Positions 43,813-56,429 of a stretch of 64,000 nt of DNA are shown here, in pieces (within the stretch, counting starts at the first letter, position 1; each line of letters opens with the position of its first letter). The notes below the pieces were generated by a model. It was not told the origin of the DNA. It saw only the letters and a program-made list of their open reading frames with translations, and did no database searches. The position numbers and the translations under genes were made by a program. This DNA comes from Copromyces sp. CBS 386.78 (taxonomy: Eukaryota > Ascomycota > Sordariomycetes > Sordariales > Sordariaceae): contig MU839106.1 in the NCBI GenBank assembly GCA_030685235.1, positions 399,864-463,863 of the forward strand. The letters run 5' to 3'.

Positions 43813-45234
43813 CTAGCATTCAGCAACATCCACCTCCTCCAAAACACTCTCACGCACAGGCGAGGACGGCGCGCTCTGCTGATCCTTCGCGCTCTCGCTC
43901 TCCCAAAGCTCAAAGCTCTCACCCGTGCCCTCGATGGGCTCCAGAACCGCGGCCTTGATCGGTCCGTCGTGAACGCCCATGATACCATCGATGCTGTCCA
44001 CATCGTCCGAGTCGCTGCAAGAGCTAGTGTCGGCTTCATCGGCTTCGTCATCCTCAAAGTTGTCAACGAAAATCTGGGGAATGTCGCTGCGGGACTTCTC
44101 GCTGTCCTCCTCTTGTGCCTTGTCACTCTCAGCCGCAGGGCCAGCAACGGGAGCGGCAGCATCATCCTCATCTCCGGGCACTAGAAAGAAATCCTCATCA
44201 TCGGTTCCCTCCGGCCAGAAGTCCTGGCTGTCCATCTCCTGCAACGGACTCCTGTTCAGCTCCACAATCATGTCATCCGTATCCGAACCTGCATCCGAGC
44301 CTGCACCTCGTGTCGAAGGAGTCCGTGCAGACTGCGGGATCTGGCTGACATCATCGGTAGGTGGCACGTTCTCCTTGTCGCGTCCCTCTGCGCACTCGCG
44401 CGTCTCGCGCTTTTCGGTTTCCTCATCACTGCTGATGTCGAGAACGCAGGTGCTGTGCTGCAGAAGGTTGGTCATTTCCTGCTCAGGAGTGTCTTCGTGG
44501 ATGTCGAAGAACCAGTCAGACTTCATGGTGGAGGGGAAAACAGATTCGGTCTTGGTGGCGGTGGATTTTGTTGACTTGGTCTCGCGGAGGCCACCGGAAT
44601 AGCTGGGAATGGTACCCTTGAGGGCGGCATCGAGGGAGAAAGGTGCAGAAACTCCACCAAATGAGGGGGGATCGACGCGTTGGGTGCGGCGCTTGGAAAG
44701 GATACCGCCCGTCTTGGAGCCGCGAGTGGGCGATCGGCCGGCGGGGGCTGTGAGAGTTTTGGAAGTGGCAATGCGAGTGTTGAGACGAATCTGCTGAGAC
44801 TTGGCTTGGAGGATGTGCCTGGGCTGGGTGGATGTGTTGCCGAGAATGCTCTTTCCGAGAGACATGACTGGTGTGCTGGCCTTCTTGAGGACAAACTGTG
44901 AAGGCTTCATGATGTTGGAGTGCGAAGACTTTGCCCGCTTTGAGAACATGCTAGGGTCGACATTTTCGGCATCGTCGAGGGGGTCGACCTCGGCGGCCTT
45001 CCTCTTTGTAGAGAGGGCTAAAGATGGTGTTAGAAAGGTGCATCGACATTTCAACATATAATGCAGACTGATAAAGGGACAAAAGCGGAATAGATCGAAT
45101 AGGAGAGATGCAATCCGGAGGGCAGTAGAAAGCAAGAGTACAAACTTACCGTTCTGTCTGTTCTTCAAACTCGTCAGTCCCGACAACCTCCCCTCATCAA
45201 GGGGAGCAAACGGTTGACGACTAACGGCAGCCAT
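43813..45234 (-). CDS. KEN-box nuclear protein, conserved-looking, function unknown
   Basis: Two exons, 45234-45150 and 45017-43813, with a 132-nt intron (GTAAGT...TTTAG). It is a multiple of three, so an unspliced reading stays open and would wrongly insert 44 hydrophobic residues. The product has 429 residues. It is basic, Ser/Thr-rich and largely disordered in the first half, with an NLS-like TKRKAAEV. It then has a folded-looking SDWFFDIHEDTPEQEMTNLL segment (195-214), a SUMO-interaction-like VLDISSDEE (220-228), a KEN box (KENVPP, 243-245) and a strongly acidic C-terminal third. A KEN box suggests turnover by the anaphase-promoting complex, perhaps in cell-cycle control. Arrangement recalls securin-type proteins, but no family assignment is claimed. 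Confidence 0.82.
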   Translation of the reverse strand: MAAVSRQPFAPLDEGRLSGLTSLKNRQNGKFVLLLSTALRIASLLFDLFRFCPFISLHYMLKCRCTFLTPSLALSTKRKAAEVDPLDDAENVDPSMFSKRAKSSHSNIMKPSQFVLKKASTPVMSLGKSILGNTSTQPRHILQAKSQQIRLNTRIATSKTLTAPAGRSPTRGSKTGGILSKRRTQRVDPPSFGGVSAPFSLDAALKGTIPSYSGGLRETKSTKSTATKTESVFPSTMKSDWFFDIHEDTPEQEMTNLLQHSTCVLDISSDEETEKRETRECAEGRDKENVPPTDDVSQIPQSARTPSTRGAGSDAGSDTDDMIVELNRSPLQEMDSQDFWPEGTDDEDFFLVPGDEDDAAAPVAGPAAESDKAQEEDSEKSRSDIPQIFVDNFEDDEADEADTSSCSDSDDVDSIDGIMGVHDGPIKAAVLEPIEGTGESFELWESESAKDQQSAPSSPVRESVLEEVDVAEC

Positions 45235-48200
45235 TGTGGTTTGATGAATATGGAATAATACTGTCAGGGGGAAGAAAAGAAGCTGACAGCTGCAGAGTTA
45301 AAAGGGTGTGCAAGGTACACACGAACGCCGCGCGCTGTTTCGCAGAAGCGCGGTAGCGTCGGGTATGACGGAAGTTGCCAGGCGTGGTTCCCGCGAATCT
45401 TCGTGTGGGTTTCGCAGCTGCTTCGCGTGCTGTGAAGGAGGAGCGGGCGTAGAACAGGCGCAGAACCCGAACCCAAAGAAATGGAATGCAAAAGGTACAG
45501 GCAAGCGCCGAGACAAGGGGGGGGCAGGGCAGAGACAGGGGCTTGGCTCAATGTGCCCAGGAGAGGAGAGAGGAAAATGCGGGGGTTGTGTGTGATTGAT
45601 GTTTGAGGTACAGATCCAACCGTTGGACGTGCACGCTTGGTAGAGATATGATCTCTTATCCTCCTTCAGCCACTGGTTGTATCTTTCGACTTGGTCTTGC
45701 TTTCGGACGAGATGCAAAGAGAAGAGCAATATGTTCGAGATTGAGATAGAAGAGTAGATGTTGGAGAAAAGCGAGAAAGAAGAGCGGCTAGAAGACGACC
45801 GATAGTCGAGGGATGCGAGCGATTCTTATCGAAATTCGCAAAAAGTACCAGTCGCAGGTACTGGTATCGTTGGCAAGAGAGAGAGGATGTCTGTAAGTCG
45901 GGCTGGTGGTCTGGTGTTCAGTCGGATTGGTGCGATTCGCTGTGTATCAAGGAGCAAGTTCAAAACTGCCTTGGCTTTCGAGACGGTGGTGCTGGTGTTG
46001 AATGTCAAGCAACACTGCAATCTGCGACTGCATAACTGTTAGCGCAGTACATATGCGATGCATGGCTGCCTCTACGTTTTACGTAGCGTCGCAACGGGAG
46101 GTTTCCTCCTTGAGAGACATACTAGAGATACCCGACCGACCGGCTTGGTATTACTGTCGGGATTGACCTTACGACCAATTGTGTGTTTCGGGTACGTCGG
46201 CCTGAAAGTCGAGTGTCGCAATCGTTGACCCTGGTATCGTTCTGTCGGGCAACGGCTACGAGTTGCGAGTCGGTGATAGTTGGATGTGGTTCTGAAGGTC
46301 CGATTCGAAGAGACGTCAACACTGTGGCGGACCGGCGGAATGACTTGTCGGGTACCGAATGACTATGCGAGTCTTGTCGAGTCAGTTATCGTACCTCGGT
46401 GTAGGTAGGATAATTCGTTGGTTGGTATAATGTATGTCGGCGACCGCAGATTGGGGCGACAAGATATTGTCGATGCAGCTCACGGGAAGGAGGCTTCCGG
46501 ATAGGACAAGGGGGAAAGAGCGAAAAGTAAGGTGATGGTGGATTGAAGTTGTGTGTGTGGTGCAGTTGTGGACGCCGTCGGGTTAATCGGTGTTACAACT
46601 GGGCAGCCAAGTGAATTGACGGAACCTGTTCTTTCCTGTGGCTTTTCCTGCAGTGCGGTGGAGAGTGGAAGGCTGAACTGAACCTGAAGAGCCCAGAACC
46701 TGAACGCTTACGACTGCCCGTGAATGGCCAGTGGTCGGTCGGCTTTCTTCACACAGTAACAACCTGACGACCCGACGTGCCTTTTTCGTGCTAAAACACC
46801 ATTTCTCAACGCGCGCCGTCGCCCACTTTCTTCCAATCAGAACGTGCGACGGAATCGCGGGAGCGGAGGAAAAAACGAGGCGTCTACACGTGTAGAGGCG
46901 CAAGCCGCGCAAGGGACCGCAGAAAGGTCAGTGTCATCCCTGTGCCACTTTAAGTCTTTAACAGACTCGTCAGTCCACACCAAGAATGCGCGCTGTGGAA
47001 TCTTGTCTTAAGTGCCTGCAGATGGTCTCAATCCTTCACCCCTGTGCAATCGCCGTCATGGCTGAAGCACCACAAAGTACTTCTTTAAGAGCTTGCAGAT
47101 GGTTTTGACTGAGCATGGGAGGAGGGCCTGAATCAAGTCGTCCGCCCATCCATCCATCAAAGTTGAAGAGATACAGAACCTGAAGCTCCAGTCTTCGCTG
47201 TCAGTGTCTGCCCACCACTTCAACATGTTCTTGTAGGTACCGTGCATCCGTCTGGCGCGCTGCCGTACAAGATGAGTACAAGTCGCCTCCAAGAAATCAA
47301 TTAACTTGTGGGACCAATGGCAGCGCGTGTGGTGTCTTCCCGCCTCACACGCCCGCGGGGAACACCGCACCGCACCGCATCTCAAGGCCCCGCAGGCGTT
47401 AAAGTGGCTGCGTGCCCCACACCTTTGTGAAAGTGCAGGGTTCCTTCCACCTTCGCAAATGCGGGCCATCGCAGACATCGTGTAAAAGGGCAGCCAGTGT
47501 CTGGGCTGTGGCCCGTACAATTAAATGCAGCATTTTCTGGTCTTTCATCAGGGAGCCGATATCAGTCCGAATTAAATTCCCGAACCCAATGCGCCCTTCT
47601 CTTTTCATCTGGCAAAATGACATCGGCAGGCGGCTGAAGGAGAGAATGACCATCCTTCTCGCTGTTTGAGCAGAGGCAAGTAAGTATCCGGGCCGTAGAG
47701 GTCCTCAACTTTCTCTAGGTCCCCGACCATGGCATGTGATCCGGTGAGCTCAGCAATGGAGGCAATCATTTTCTTACCAACGGCCGGCGAGCGAGCGGTA
47801 GTACAACGGCCTGTTAGCCAAGTTCAAACATGAGCACTGTTTGTGGTCCCCTATCAGATCTCGTCGCAGTCCACCACTTCACGAGTCTTGTACTTCTCTA
47901 GCGCCCAATCCTACGCCCCCGGATATCTCTTACGTGCTTGGAGGTGTCTCGACCCTGCTGTGCAGTCACATTTGGACAGCGTTACACAAGATCTCGCTGA
48001 ACCGGTAGTTGGACCTGATACTCGGACAGACTTACGTACTGTGTAGTCTAGTGTTCGACGACACTTGGCTTTGATGGGGTCGATATGGGCGTGAGGTCAA
48101 GGCGTTATCTGCAAGCACTTTAACCATCTGCAAGCACTTTAGCTCTTTGAGACACTCATTGCTCGCCCCGTTGCTCCGTGTTGCAGCAATAGCTTGCCTT

Positions 48201-51200
48201 GTCTCACTCTTTCGCACATCTTCTGCAAAGTGGTAATGCTGGTACTGCTATCCCTGATACATGTCTAGAACATTGTGTCGGTAATACCCTTTGCACGTCG
48301 AGCTCTCCATTATTGGTGAATTCTGCTAGGCAAAGTGGCATGCCCATTCTGCGTCTCTTCAGTTGGACTTCGTTCGAGCTTGGGGTGTGCTTTCAGGAAG
48401 GAAGGAAGTCTTTATCCATCAAGACGACATGAGCGTGATATCAGTGCCATTCCACCTGCAGTATTTCCTGAGAAAATGATGCCAAGTGTATAGTCAGTGT
48501 TTGTGTCCTGTTGCGAGCTGTGGTGACATGTTCCAGGTGAAGGGTAATGTGTCGTTCAGCCCTAACCCTGGATTTGGTTAAGCCCAAAGTTGCCCCTGAA
48601 CTCCCTCTCTAGCAATGACAACCAAGTTTCGAGTACTCCCCGTATTCATGAGTGGACTGCTTCCGAGAAGTGGGATTTTAGGCCTGAGTGTTCCCTTAAC
48701 ATCTGCTTGTATTGCAAGAGTCGCTTCCAGCACTGGTGGGTAAGGCTACCTTACCTAGAGATGGTGCATCCTTCAGATAGTCCAATTCAACTCCAGGGCA
48801 AAGGGGCACCATGCAATCCAACCACTGCGGCAGTCTCACTTCCCCGTCATAGTCGTATGCAGAGTAGTGATGGCAGGAGCGCCAATTCAAGCCATCTCAT
48901 ACCACCTGGTGAGCCCCGGTTAGCGCTCCCGAGGACATGGCTCGCTCAGAATGCACGTCTGGGCCTGTGTGATAAGCCTCGCAGCAGCATCTCTATGCGA
49001 TCTGGGCTTCGTGGCACCTGTGGGAGACGCCTTATCCTCTGTTGAAGCTCCAAGCTGAATCAAGTGAGCTTTCACCTCGGATTTCTAGTCTCCTCGTCCT
49101 GTAGTTGAGATGCGATGATGCCCAAAGATCCCCTGGGAAGTTTCATCACTTCAGGTGCGTATTGAAGGTGGCTGGAGCAGATGATATCTCTCACGAAGTC
49201 CGGATGGTTCTGAGACGGTCAACTAAAGATGTGCCACGAAGCGAGACAAAGACTGTGTTCGCAGCATGCGTCCGTGAACTCAATGATGGTGGTCGATGTA
49301 TGCATGAAGATTCAGCGTGGGTGGACGTCTTTGGTCGCCCGGTCTGTCTGGATGCGAGAGTCCTGTTTCCGGTGGCGAATCCCAGCATCTCTGACCAGTT
49401 TCCGCCTGTAAAAACTGTATCGACCTCTTGACAGTTAGGCAGAAGCGGGGAGAACTGACAGATACCACCATGTCGTTGGTCTTCTGGCAGTCGTGGCGCC
49501 GTCGGGCCGTGGAAGTAAAGCCTGGGATCGCTGCAGGATGGCGCACCCACAGCTGGGGCAGCGGGTGAGCAAGGTCTCTTATCTTGGTTGCCGAGATCCT
49601 TTGCAAAGTGTCTCCGGCTGGGGAGCGGCGAGCCAGTCGGTATTATCGTCGCCAATTCTCGTCCTCGGGGCAGCCAAGGGCATGCTAGGTGCGTACTTCT
49701 CGTCGAAGTCCCTCCGGAGACTTGAAGTCATCAAATTCACGACCTCGCATATCTCTCACGGCTGTTGTCTCAAGACACGTCATGGTCATAGGACCGACGG
49801 GTGAAGAGAAGGACACTAAGGATACGCCGGCGCAGAATCTAGGCCTTGTCAGCGGCAGTTTTCGTGCAGGACATGCGGATTTGGAGCTTGTCCGGTATGA
49901 CAAGGAAGGCCCTGGGAGGTTGAAAGATAGCTCAGGATGGTGACCAATGCGAATACTTGCCCAGTTCAAAGCCCAAGACACCAAACCTCAAAGATTCTCC
50001 CACTGCAACTCAATGTTCATGACCAGTGGATCGACGCTGTCAGGTTGTGAGTCGTACTGATGATGCTCCAAAGAAATGGAGGGTGACGAAGGCCAGATCA
50101 ACTGCAAAGGGACGTTTTTAGCAACCAGACGGGTAATCCCAGCTGCTCATAGCCAGCCAAAGTGATTTGAAGATTGGCATGACTTGGGGAGGAGGGTTCA
50201 GGATCACTTTACGGTTGCAACTTTGGGTGCTTGAAAGTTGCTCGGATTCAATACTGGGTCGGCACTAGGGGACGGAACGAGTTGAACGGCTGGAGCGGCT
50301 CCAAATATCGGATTCGTTTTAAACTGCTTTCCCACTTGGGATTATCTCCCAACATTTTTGGATCATATCGACAGTTTCCGGGCTGCATGAAGCTTGGAAA
50401 AGACCACCAGTATTGCTCAAATGACAGAAGGATAAGCATCAAGGAAAGGCAGCCGAGTTGCGAGCCATGTAGCCACAAGAGCCTGCCAGATATGATGCTC
50501 ATCGCCAAACCAAACTTTGCGATACTTGGTAACCAGGTCAAATTCGCAGTACGGTGCGAATCCCTCCTTTGAAAGATCTGGCACTCGGGAAATAGGGCCC
50601 TGGTTCGATCATCACTTGAGGGCAAATTGATATTGCCAAGCTCGTACCTGGACGATGGAGGGTTCGTGGGCGACGAGGCAGATTGTTTTGAACTCGTGAC
50701 AAATGGATAGAAGATGGAAGGATGCAGAAAGAGAAAGACCCCAATTCTGAAAGGTTCCTGCCCTCATCGTCGAGTCTCCCGAACCTCGAAGGAAGTCGCA
50801 ACCCATCATGATGCCCCGGTCACAAAGCGCTCAAAGTTGGCAGCTGCGAAACACATGCAGCAATCCTTCTGTCACCTGCCCATCTCAGTCCCATACCTAG
50901 TTTAGATATCAGCCTATTTGAACAACTGCAAAACAATGCAAGAAACTGTTAAGGCCAGACCACTACGGAATCCGCCCAAGGAATTGGCACTGCGGCAGGC
51001 GCATTGCCCTGTGAGCCGACTAAGACAGCGGCTGCAGCTTCCCTTGCACCCCGCGAACCTCCGTCATTCACCTTATCACGATAAGAGCTTCAAGTCCATC
51101 ATCAACACTTCTGTCCAATTCAACATCACAACACCATCAATTCAATCCAATTCCCCCGTTCCAACTCCCAAACAAGCCTTGATCCATCCCATTCACCTCT

Positions 51201-51247
51201 CCTAAACCCAATTGACCACCACAAGACACCAATCACCCCACCACACA
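45235..51247. other. 6-kb stretch without a recognisable gene
   Basis: Bounded by the start codons of the KEN-box gene and the thymidylate kinase, so both promoters lie here. Many 60-150 codon ORFs occur on both strands, but none has family motifs, a credible splice pattern or steady protein-like composition. Ordinary GC content argues against RIP. It could hold long 5' leaders, non-coding RNAs or lineage-specific genes. Confidence 0.45.
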
Positions 51248-52315
51248 ATGGCCTCCACAACCGACCCAACACCTCCCACCTCATACGGCGGCAACATCAA
51301 CAACCCCATGGCGCGCGGCGCCCTAATAGTAGTCGAAGGACTCGACCGCAGCGGCAAAACCACTCAAGTCAAGCTCTTGGAGGAGCGCTTCCTCCAAGCC
51401 GGGAAGAAAGTCAAGACCATGCGGTTTCCCGACCGAACGACGCCCATCGGCCAAATGATCGATTCGTACCTGAAGTCGCAGGCGCAGATGGACGATCATG
51501 TTATTCATTTGCTGTTTAGTGCGAATCGGTGGGAGGCTGTGTATGTCTTTTTCTTTTTCTTTTCCTTCCTTCCTTTTCCCTTCTTTCTGTTATGTTCCCC
51601 TGCCCGTTATTTTCATTCCTTCCTTCCTCTGTACTTCTTCCTCAATGTCGTTCGCGAATCATGCATGTTACTGACCTGACCTGATCTGACGAGATGCAGA
51701 AAAACGATTACTTCAGAGTTGGCGCAGGGCACCACCTTGATTCTTGACCGCTACTACCACTCCGGCATCGTCTACAGCGCCGCCAAGCAGAACCCCTCTC
51801 TTTCCCTCAGCTGGGCTCGCGCCCCCGAAATAGGTCTCCCGCGTCCCGACCTTGTTCTCTTCCTAGACTTGGACGAAGAACAAGCGCGCCTGCGCGGCGG
51901 ATGGGGAGGCGAGCTTTACGAGAAAGCGGAGATGCAACGGCGAGTAAGGGATTTATTCTGGGGATTGTCCATGGGACGGGTGGGGACCGTTACTGTGCCC
52001 GCGGGGGGGACGGCGGCTGTGGGTGGTACTGGGACTGGAGGTGGTGGTGAGAAGAGGGAGGCGGTGATGCTTAGTAATGAGCCAACGCAACAGGAGGAAG
52101 TTGCAGTGGGCGCGCCGACGCCATTAGCCGGGGCTGCGGGCGGCCAGCATATTGCGAGGGAGTATGCGTTTAGGCAGGAGGAGGAGGATTTGCATGTTGT
52201 TGATGCGAGCGCAAGCGTGGAGGAGGTGGCGGAGGAGGTGTGGAAGGTGGTGAGTGCGAGGGTGGAGGTGGTGGAGAGAGGGGAGGTTGGACGGATTGTT
52301 AGGAGGGTGTTGTGA
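51248..52315 (+). CDS. CDC8: thymidylate kinase (dTMP kinase)
   Basis: Exons 51248-51540 and 51700-52315, with a 159-nt intron (GTATGT...ATGCAG). The product has 302 residues. It phosphorylates dTMP to dTDP in dTTP synthesis. The P-loop EGLDRSGKTTQ lies at 30-40, the DRYYHSG motif at 114-120, RPDLVLFLDL at 146-155, and the LID-like QRRVRDLF at 177-184. Yeast Cdc8 is about 216 residues. The excess is a low-complexity Gly/Ala/Thr-rich insert at about 190-258, between the LID helix and the last strand (LHVVDAS). The start ATG follows a CA-rich leader; upstream codons lack ATG. Confidence 0.94.
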
Positions 52316-52660
52316 TATGGCGGATGAGGAGCGTTGTGGGCGTTGGGAGTTTGGTTTCTGGATATCATATATCGAGCAAATGTTTGGCTTCGACAATGGA
52401 GAGCCCTGAGCTGGAATCATGAGCCTTTTCACCACGTTAACAAGTCCAAGTGCAATGAGAATATAACTAACAATCAGCTGTATTGGGTATCAATGCTCCT
52501 ACTCCCTATTCTAAACGCTGTGACCGGAAAAAAAAGAAACTAAACCATGACCATGATGCCCAAACGCCAAGAAACAACAATGCGACTGAAACACAAACTT
52601 CCCGCGGTTTTAATAACGCATCGCCGGTCAACATGTCCTAGAAGAACCCGCACCATACGC
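52316..52660. other. convergent 3' flanks
   Basis: A 345-bp gap between the stops of the thymidylate kinase and TAF11. No repeat or gene was seen. Confidence 0.55.
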
Positions 52661-53976
52661 TCAACGGAAGATCCTCCTGCCACCAGTCCTCGTAGGGAAC
52701 CTCTCGACACCGTTCTGCTGCTGCTGATGCCAAATCAACTGCATACCGACACCACCACCCTCGAAGCTCATCTTATAGCGACGCAGAGCCTCGCGGAGAT
52801 GTTCCGGACGTAGCGGGCCACGGCGATCATCCCGCTCCTTTCCCTTCTCCTGCTGGGAGGCGTCGGGCATGTTCTCGTCGCTCTTGTCGGCGGCCGTATC
52901 TCCTCCCTCTTTGTTCTCGCCGTTTGGTTGGGCATCGCCTCCCTGTGTCTGCGGCTGTTGTGATGCCGCATTGCTGTTGGAAGCAGCCGCATGATGAGGA
53001 GTTGCCGGCGGACTAGGCAGGTCAGTCTGCTTCTCGTCCGTCTTCTCGATCCACTCCGCTTGTACACGACGTGCGCCCTCGATGATGTCGCCGATGAAGA
53101 CCTTGGCTACGGCTCGCATGCCGATAACCACGTTTTCGGTAACGGACTGCGAGATGGTTGCGTTTATCAACTGTATTCGTCAAGTCAGCAGATGCTCCCC
53201 CAATTCAACCCAAAGCAGGCCAGGAAAGAAAGAAAGAAAGAAAGAAAGAAAGAACATACCCTCCTAACACCAGCCTTACTCAAATTCGCCGCCCTCCAAT
53301 TCTCAAACCGATCAAACTGATCGGCCGAAAACGCGTTAATCAGCATTCCCCTCTGCCTGTGCTCCTCCTCCTTCTGCTCCTTGGTCAACGTGTCCGCCGT
53401 AGCCGCCACCTCGGTCGGGCCCTCATCATCATCCTGATCTTCTTGTTGTCCTTGGCCATCCTTCCCGCCCGCAGCAGCACTCTTAGCACCTCTTCCAACC
53501 GCCGACCCACCAACCTCACTAGGCGGCGCGGTCCCTGGTTTACCACCGGCCCCAGCAGCACCGCCAGCAAGACTAGGCGTCTGCTCCCTCGCCTTCTCCG
53601 CTTTACTTTTCCGGCCGCGCTTCTTCTTGGGCGGACCAGCAGGCACGGCGGCGGTGGGAGCAGCGCTGGCGGCTGCGCTAACGACGGATTGGCCCGTGCC
53701 GCTGACGTAGGACATGGCGTCCATGTCGACCGAGGGGGAGCGCGCACCGCCGCCGCCGGGGGCTTCGTCGGGCGGGAACGAGGTTTGGCGGAGAGGGTGG
53801 GCGGAGCCGATGGACATTACGGAACCTTTGCGGCGCTTCATGCTGGGCGAGGGACCACCGGCGCCGTCGGCGGCGCGTTTCTTGGAGAGGGAGGAGGTGG
53901 TGAGGGAGGGGAGGTGGGGTGGGGAGCGGCCGCCGCCGGGGAAGGAGTAGTTGTTGTGGTTGGGTGGTGAGGCCAT
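52661..53976 (-). CDS. TAF11: TFIID subunit TAF11 (histone-fold)
   Basis: Exons 53976-53260 and 53170-52661 with an 89-nt intron (GTATGT...ATACAG); 408 residues. The histone fold spans about 214-290 and is split by the intron: AFSADQFDRFENWRAANLSK, GVRR|LINATISQSVTENVVI, MRAVAKVFIGDIIEGARRV. The conserved second part, GPLRPEHLREALRRYK, follows an acidic, Gln-rich insert of about 75 residues. TAF11 pairs with TAF13 in TFIID for RNA polymerase II initiation. The first 200 residues are disordered, with an NLS-like PKKKRGRKSKAEKAR. The insert and N-terminus are longer than in yeast or human, common in filamentous fungi. Confidence 0.94.
53224..53254. repeat. microsatellite (GAAA)n inside the TAF11 intron
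   Basis: About seven GAAA units, starting a few bases after the splice donor. On the transcript strand it is TTTC-rich and adjoins the GTATGT donor. Confidence 0.93.
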
Positions 53977-55466
53977 GGTGACGGCTGGCTGGGGACGTGG
54001 TTGTGTCGGCTTGGTTTAGGTGTAGATGTTGCGGAAGCGCGGGGCGAGCTGGGCGAGCTACCACGAGGCGATTGTGATGGTCGAGCTCGGTGATGGAGCG
54101 GAGACGGCTCTGTGACGCAGTGATTGCTTGTTGATAGGAGAGCGCGGTCGTCAAAACTAGGACTCGACAGCGGGTACGGGGGCGGGCCGTGTTTCGTTGT
54201 TGGCTGCGAGATGATGGCGAGCGAATTGGTTGTTGGTCGAAATGCCGTTTGACGGCAAGTTCTTTGTCGCGGTTGACAAGCGGTCGCTGCGCGGTACGTT
54301 ACACGTATTTACTGCAATTGCAACCCGTGGTCACGTGGAGTGGGGCCTCTGCGGTGACTGAGCGTTGCCTGTCAATTCTGCAGAAGCTGAAACATCAAAT
54401 CCAAAAGTTCCAAATTAACCTTCACCTCCAGCGTTGAGCCGTTTTTTAGGTTCGAATCCGATGTTTTCAACTTCAATCGCGAAACTGTCGTTCGGATGAT
54501 GGGCGTCTGACTGTCTTTCCACCCGCTAAGTGCTTTGCCTCCGAGAGCGGAGTGTGTAACAATCAACCTTTTCTCTAATGATTCTACTCCAGGTACGAGT
54601 GACAGGCGGCTCAATGAAATGACGGTGTGTAGCATTCCGTCCATACGAGATACGAGGTACACTTGTCGTCGTTGTCCTCGTCCTCGGGAGGTGAGGTCTT
54701 CACTAAGACAGATCCGATTTACCGGCCCCGTGAAACAGCCTGTGCTGTGGAACCCTCACCCGAACCTTAAAAACGACCCTTTGTGCTTCACTTGATGTCT
54801 TTCTTGGCAACCGTTGACCCCATGAAGCTTGTTTGTTTCTAGTGGCTTTTCCTCTGCACAATACAAGACCGAAAATGTACCTACTCGGAAAAGCACGATG
54901 CGGTCGCTGTGCCAAACTGGTTCTGGCCCTTCACCAGATCCAGTGGCCAACCTGAAACAATACGGATTTCATCAGTCGCCCGAACATCGCTCCTCGAGGC
55001 TGCTGTTCATCCACAGTGGAAGTCCACTTGAACCCCGACAAAGCCCCATTTCTTCCCCAGACCACAGGCTCTGCCCTTGCAGGAAAGTTTACGTCAACGC
55101 CGATAAGATAAGACTAATTGGTCTAGCGCGTCAAGATCCCCGAAATCTGTTGGTTGCCCTCCTGGAATCGGCGCTCAAAATTTCCACTTCCTCCGCCTCC
55201 AGCCGCCGCCCCCAGTTTTTTCCCCTTCGGTCCCTGGACCGACCAAACACAAGAGTTGCCGCAAGAGTCAGTCAGGACTTTCCTGACCACGCCCACCCCT
55301 CCTCCATACTTTAATACTCGACAAGGCCCACCTGACTTTTCGCAATCCATTGTTGCAAGAGTCATCTGTCAATTGACTTCCTCCTTCTTGCCTTCTCATT
55401 ATTTCCTACCACGCAACCAATTGCTACCGAAACATCACCTTCTATCACTACCACTACACATTCACA
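53977..55466. other. divergent promoter region
   Basis: About 1.5 kb between TAF11 and GTP cyclohydrolase I, transcribed away from each other. No gene was recognised. CA-rich leader sequence precedes the ATG at 55467. Confidence 0.55.
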
Positions 55467-56429
55467 ATGGCCCAAGAGACGACACGCGACGACTCCGACA
55501 GCCCCTCGGGCTCCGTCGTTTCCTCCATCGCCAACGGCACCAACACCAAGAAGGACAAGAAGAACAAGGACAAGTCCAGCAAGAAGCGCGCCCTCTCCTC
55601 CGGCGAGAGGCGATCCAGCGTCAGCAAGCCCGCGCGCGACCCGTCCGACAAGCCCTCCGATGACTCTCCCTCCAAGAAGAAGAAGAGAAAGACTTCCTCC
55701 ACCGCCGCCGCCATCGCCGCCGCTGTTCCCTCCACAATCACCGAAGAAGTCTCATCCTCCACCTCCGCCACCCGCTCCCCTTCGCCCGTCATCGACTTCG
55801 ATGGCCTAAGTCGCCCCTCGCGGGGCACGCGCGAGCGTCTGGAGGAGACCGAGGCCCAGAAGCAGGAGCGCCTAGACAAGATGAAGGGCGCCGTCCGCAC
55901 CCTACTCGAATGCCTCGGTGAAGACCCCGACCGCGAAGGTCTCCTCGCCACGCCTGAGCGCTACGCCAAGGCCATGCTCTTCCTGACCAAGGGCTACCAG
56001 GAGAACGTGCGCGACATCGTCAACGGGGCCATCTTCCAGGAGGGCCACAACGAGATGGTGATCGTCAAGGACATTGAGGTCTTTAGCATGTGCGAGCACC
56101 ACTTGGTTCCCTTCACAGGCAAGATGCATATCGGCTACATCCCCAGCAACGCGGTGATTGGAATCAGCAAGCTGCCAAGGATTGCGGAGCTGTTTGCGCG
56201 CAGACTGCAGATCCAGGAGCGGTTGACCAAGGAGGTGGCGAATGCTATCATGGAAATCCTCAAGCCCCAGGGTGTTGCGGTTGTCATGGAGAGCAGCCAC
56301 TTGTGCATGGTCATGAGGGGTGTGGAGAAGACGACGAGCAGTACCATTACCAGTTGCGTGTTGGGCTGCTTTGAGAGCAGGGAGAAGACGAGGAGCGAGT
56401 TCTTGAGCTTGATTGGCGTCAACCGTTAA
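55467..56429 (+). CDS. FOL2: GTP cyclohydrolase I
   Basis: A single exon of 320 residues. It converts GTP to 7,8-dihydroneopterin triphosphate, the first step of folate and tetrahydrobiopterin synthesis. The catalytic domain is about 135-320. It has the zinc ligands C209 ([11 protein letters not shown]) and C280 ([10 protein letters not shown]), with H212 as the third; [28 protein letters not shown] for the GTP pocket; and KTTSSTITS near the end. The first 130 residues are disordered, Lys/Ser-rich, with an NLS-like KKKKRKTSS run, and are longer than in yeast (whole protein about 243). All key residues are intact. Confidence 0.97.
   Translation: MAQETTRDDSDSPSGSVVSSIANGTNTKKDKKNKDKSSKKRALSSGERRSSVSKPARDPSDKPSDDSPSKKKKRKTSSTAAAIAAAVPSTITEEVSSSTSATRSPSPVIDFDGLSRPSRGTRERLEETEAQKQERLDKMKGAVRTLLECLGEDPDREGLLATPERYAKAMLFLTKGYQENVRDIVNGAIFQEGHNEMVIVKDIEVFSMCEHHLVPFTGKMHIGYIPSNAVIGISKLPRIAELFARRLQIQERLTKEVANAIMEILKPQGVAVVMESSHLCMVMRGVEKTTSSTITSCVLGCFESREKTRSEFLSLIGVNR

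Noticed and set aside
45018..45149. 44 hydrophobic residues as a membrane segment in the KEN-box protein
   Set aside because: It is an in-frame intron with good GTAAGT and TTTAG ends.
53185..53259. Read-through of TAF11 exon 1 into Phe/Leu/Ser-rich sequence
   Set aside because: This is the intron's GAAA microsatellite; splicing restores the histone fold.
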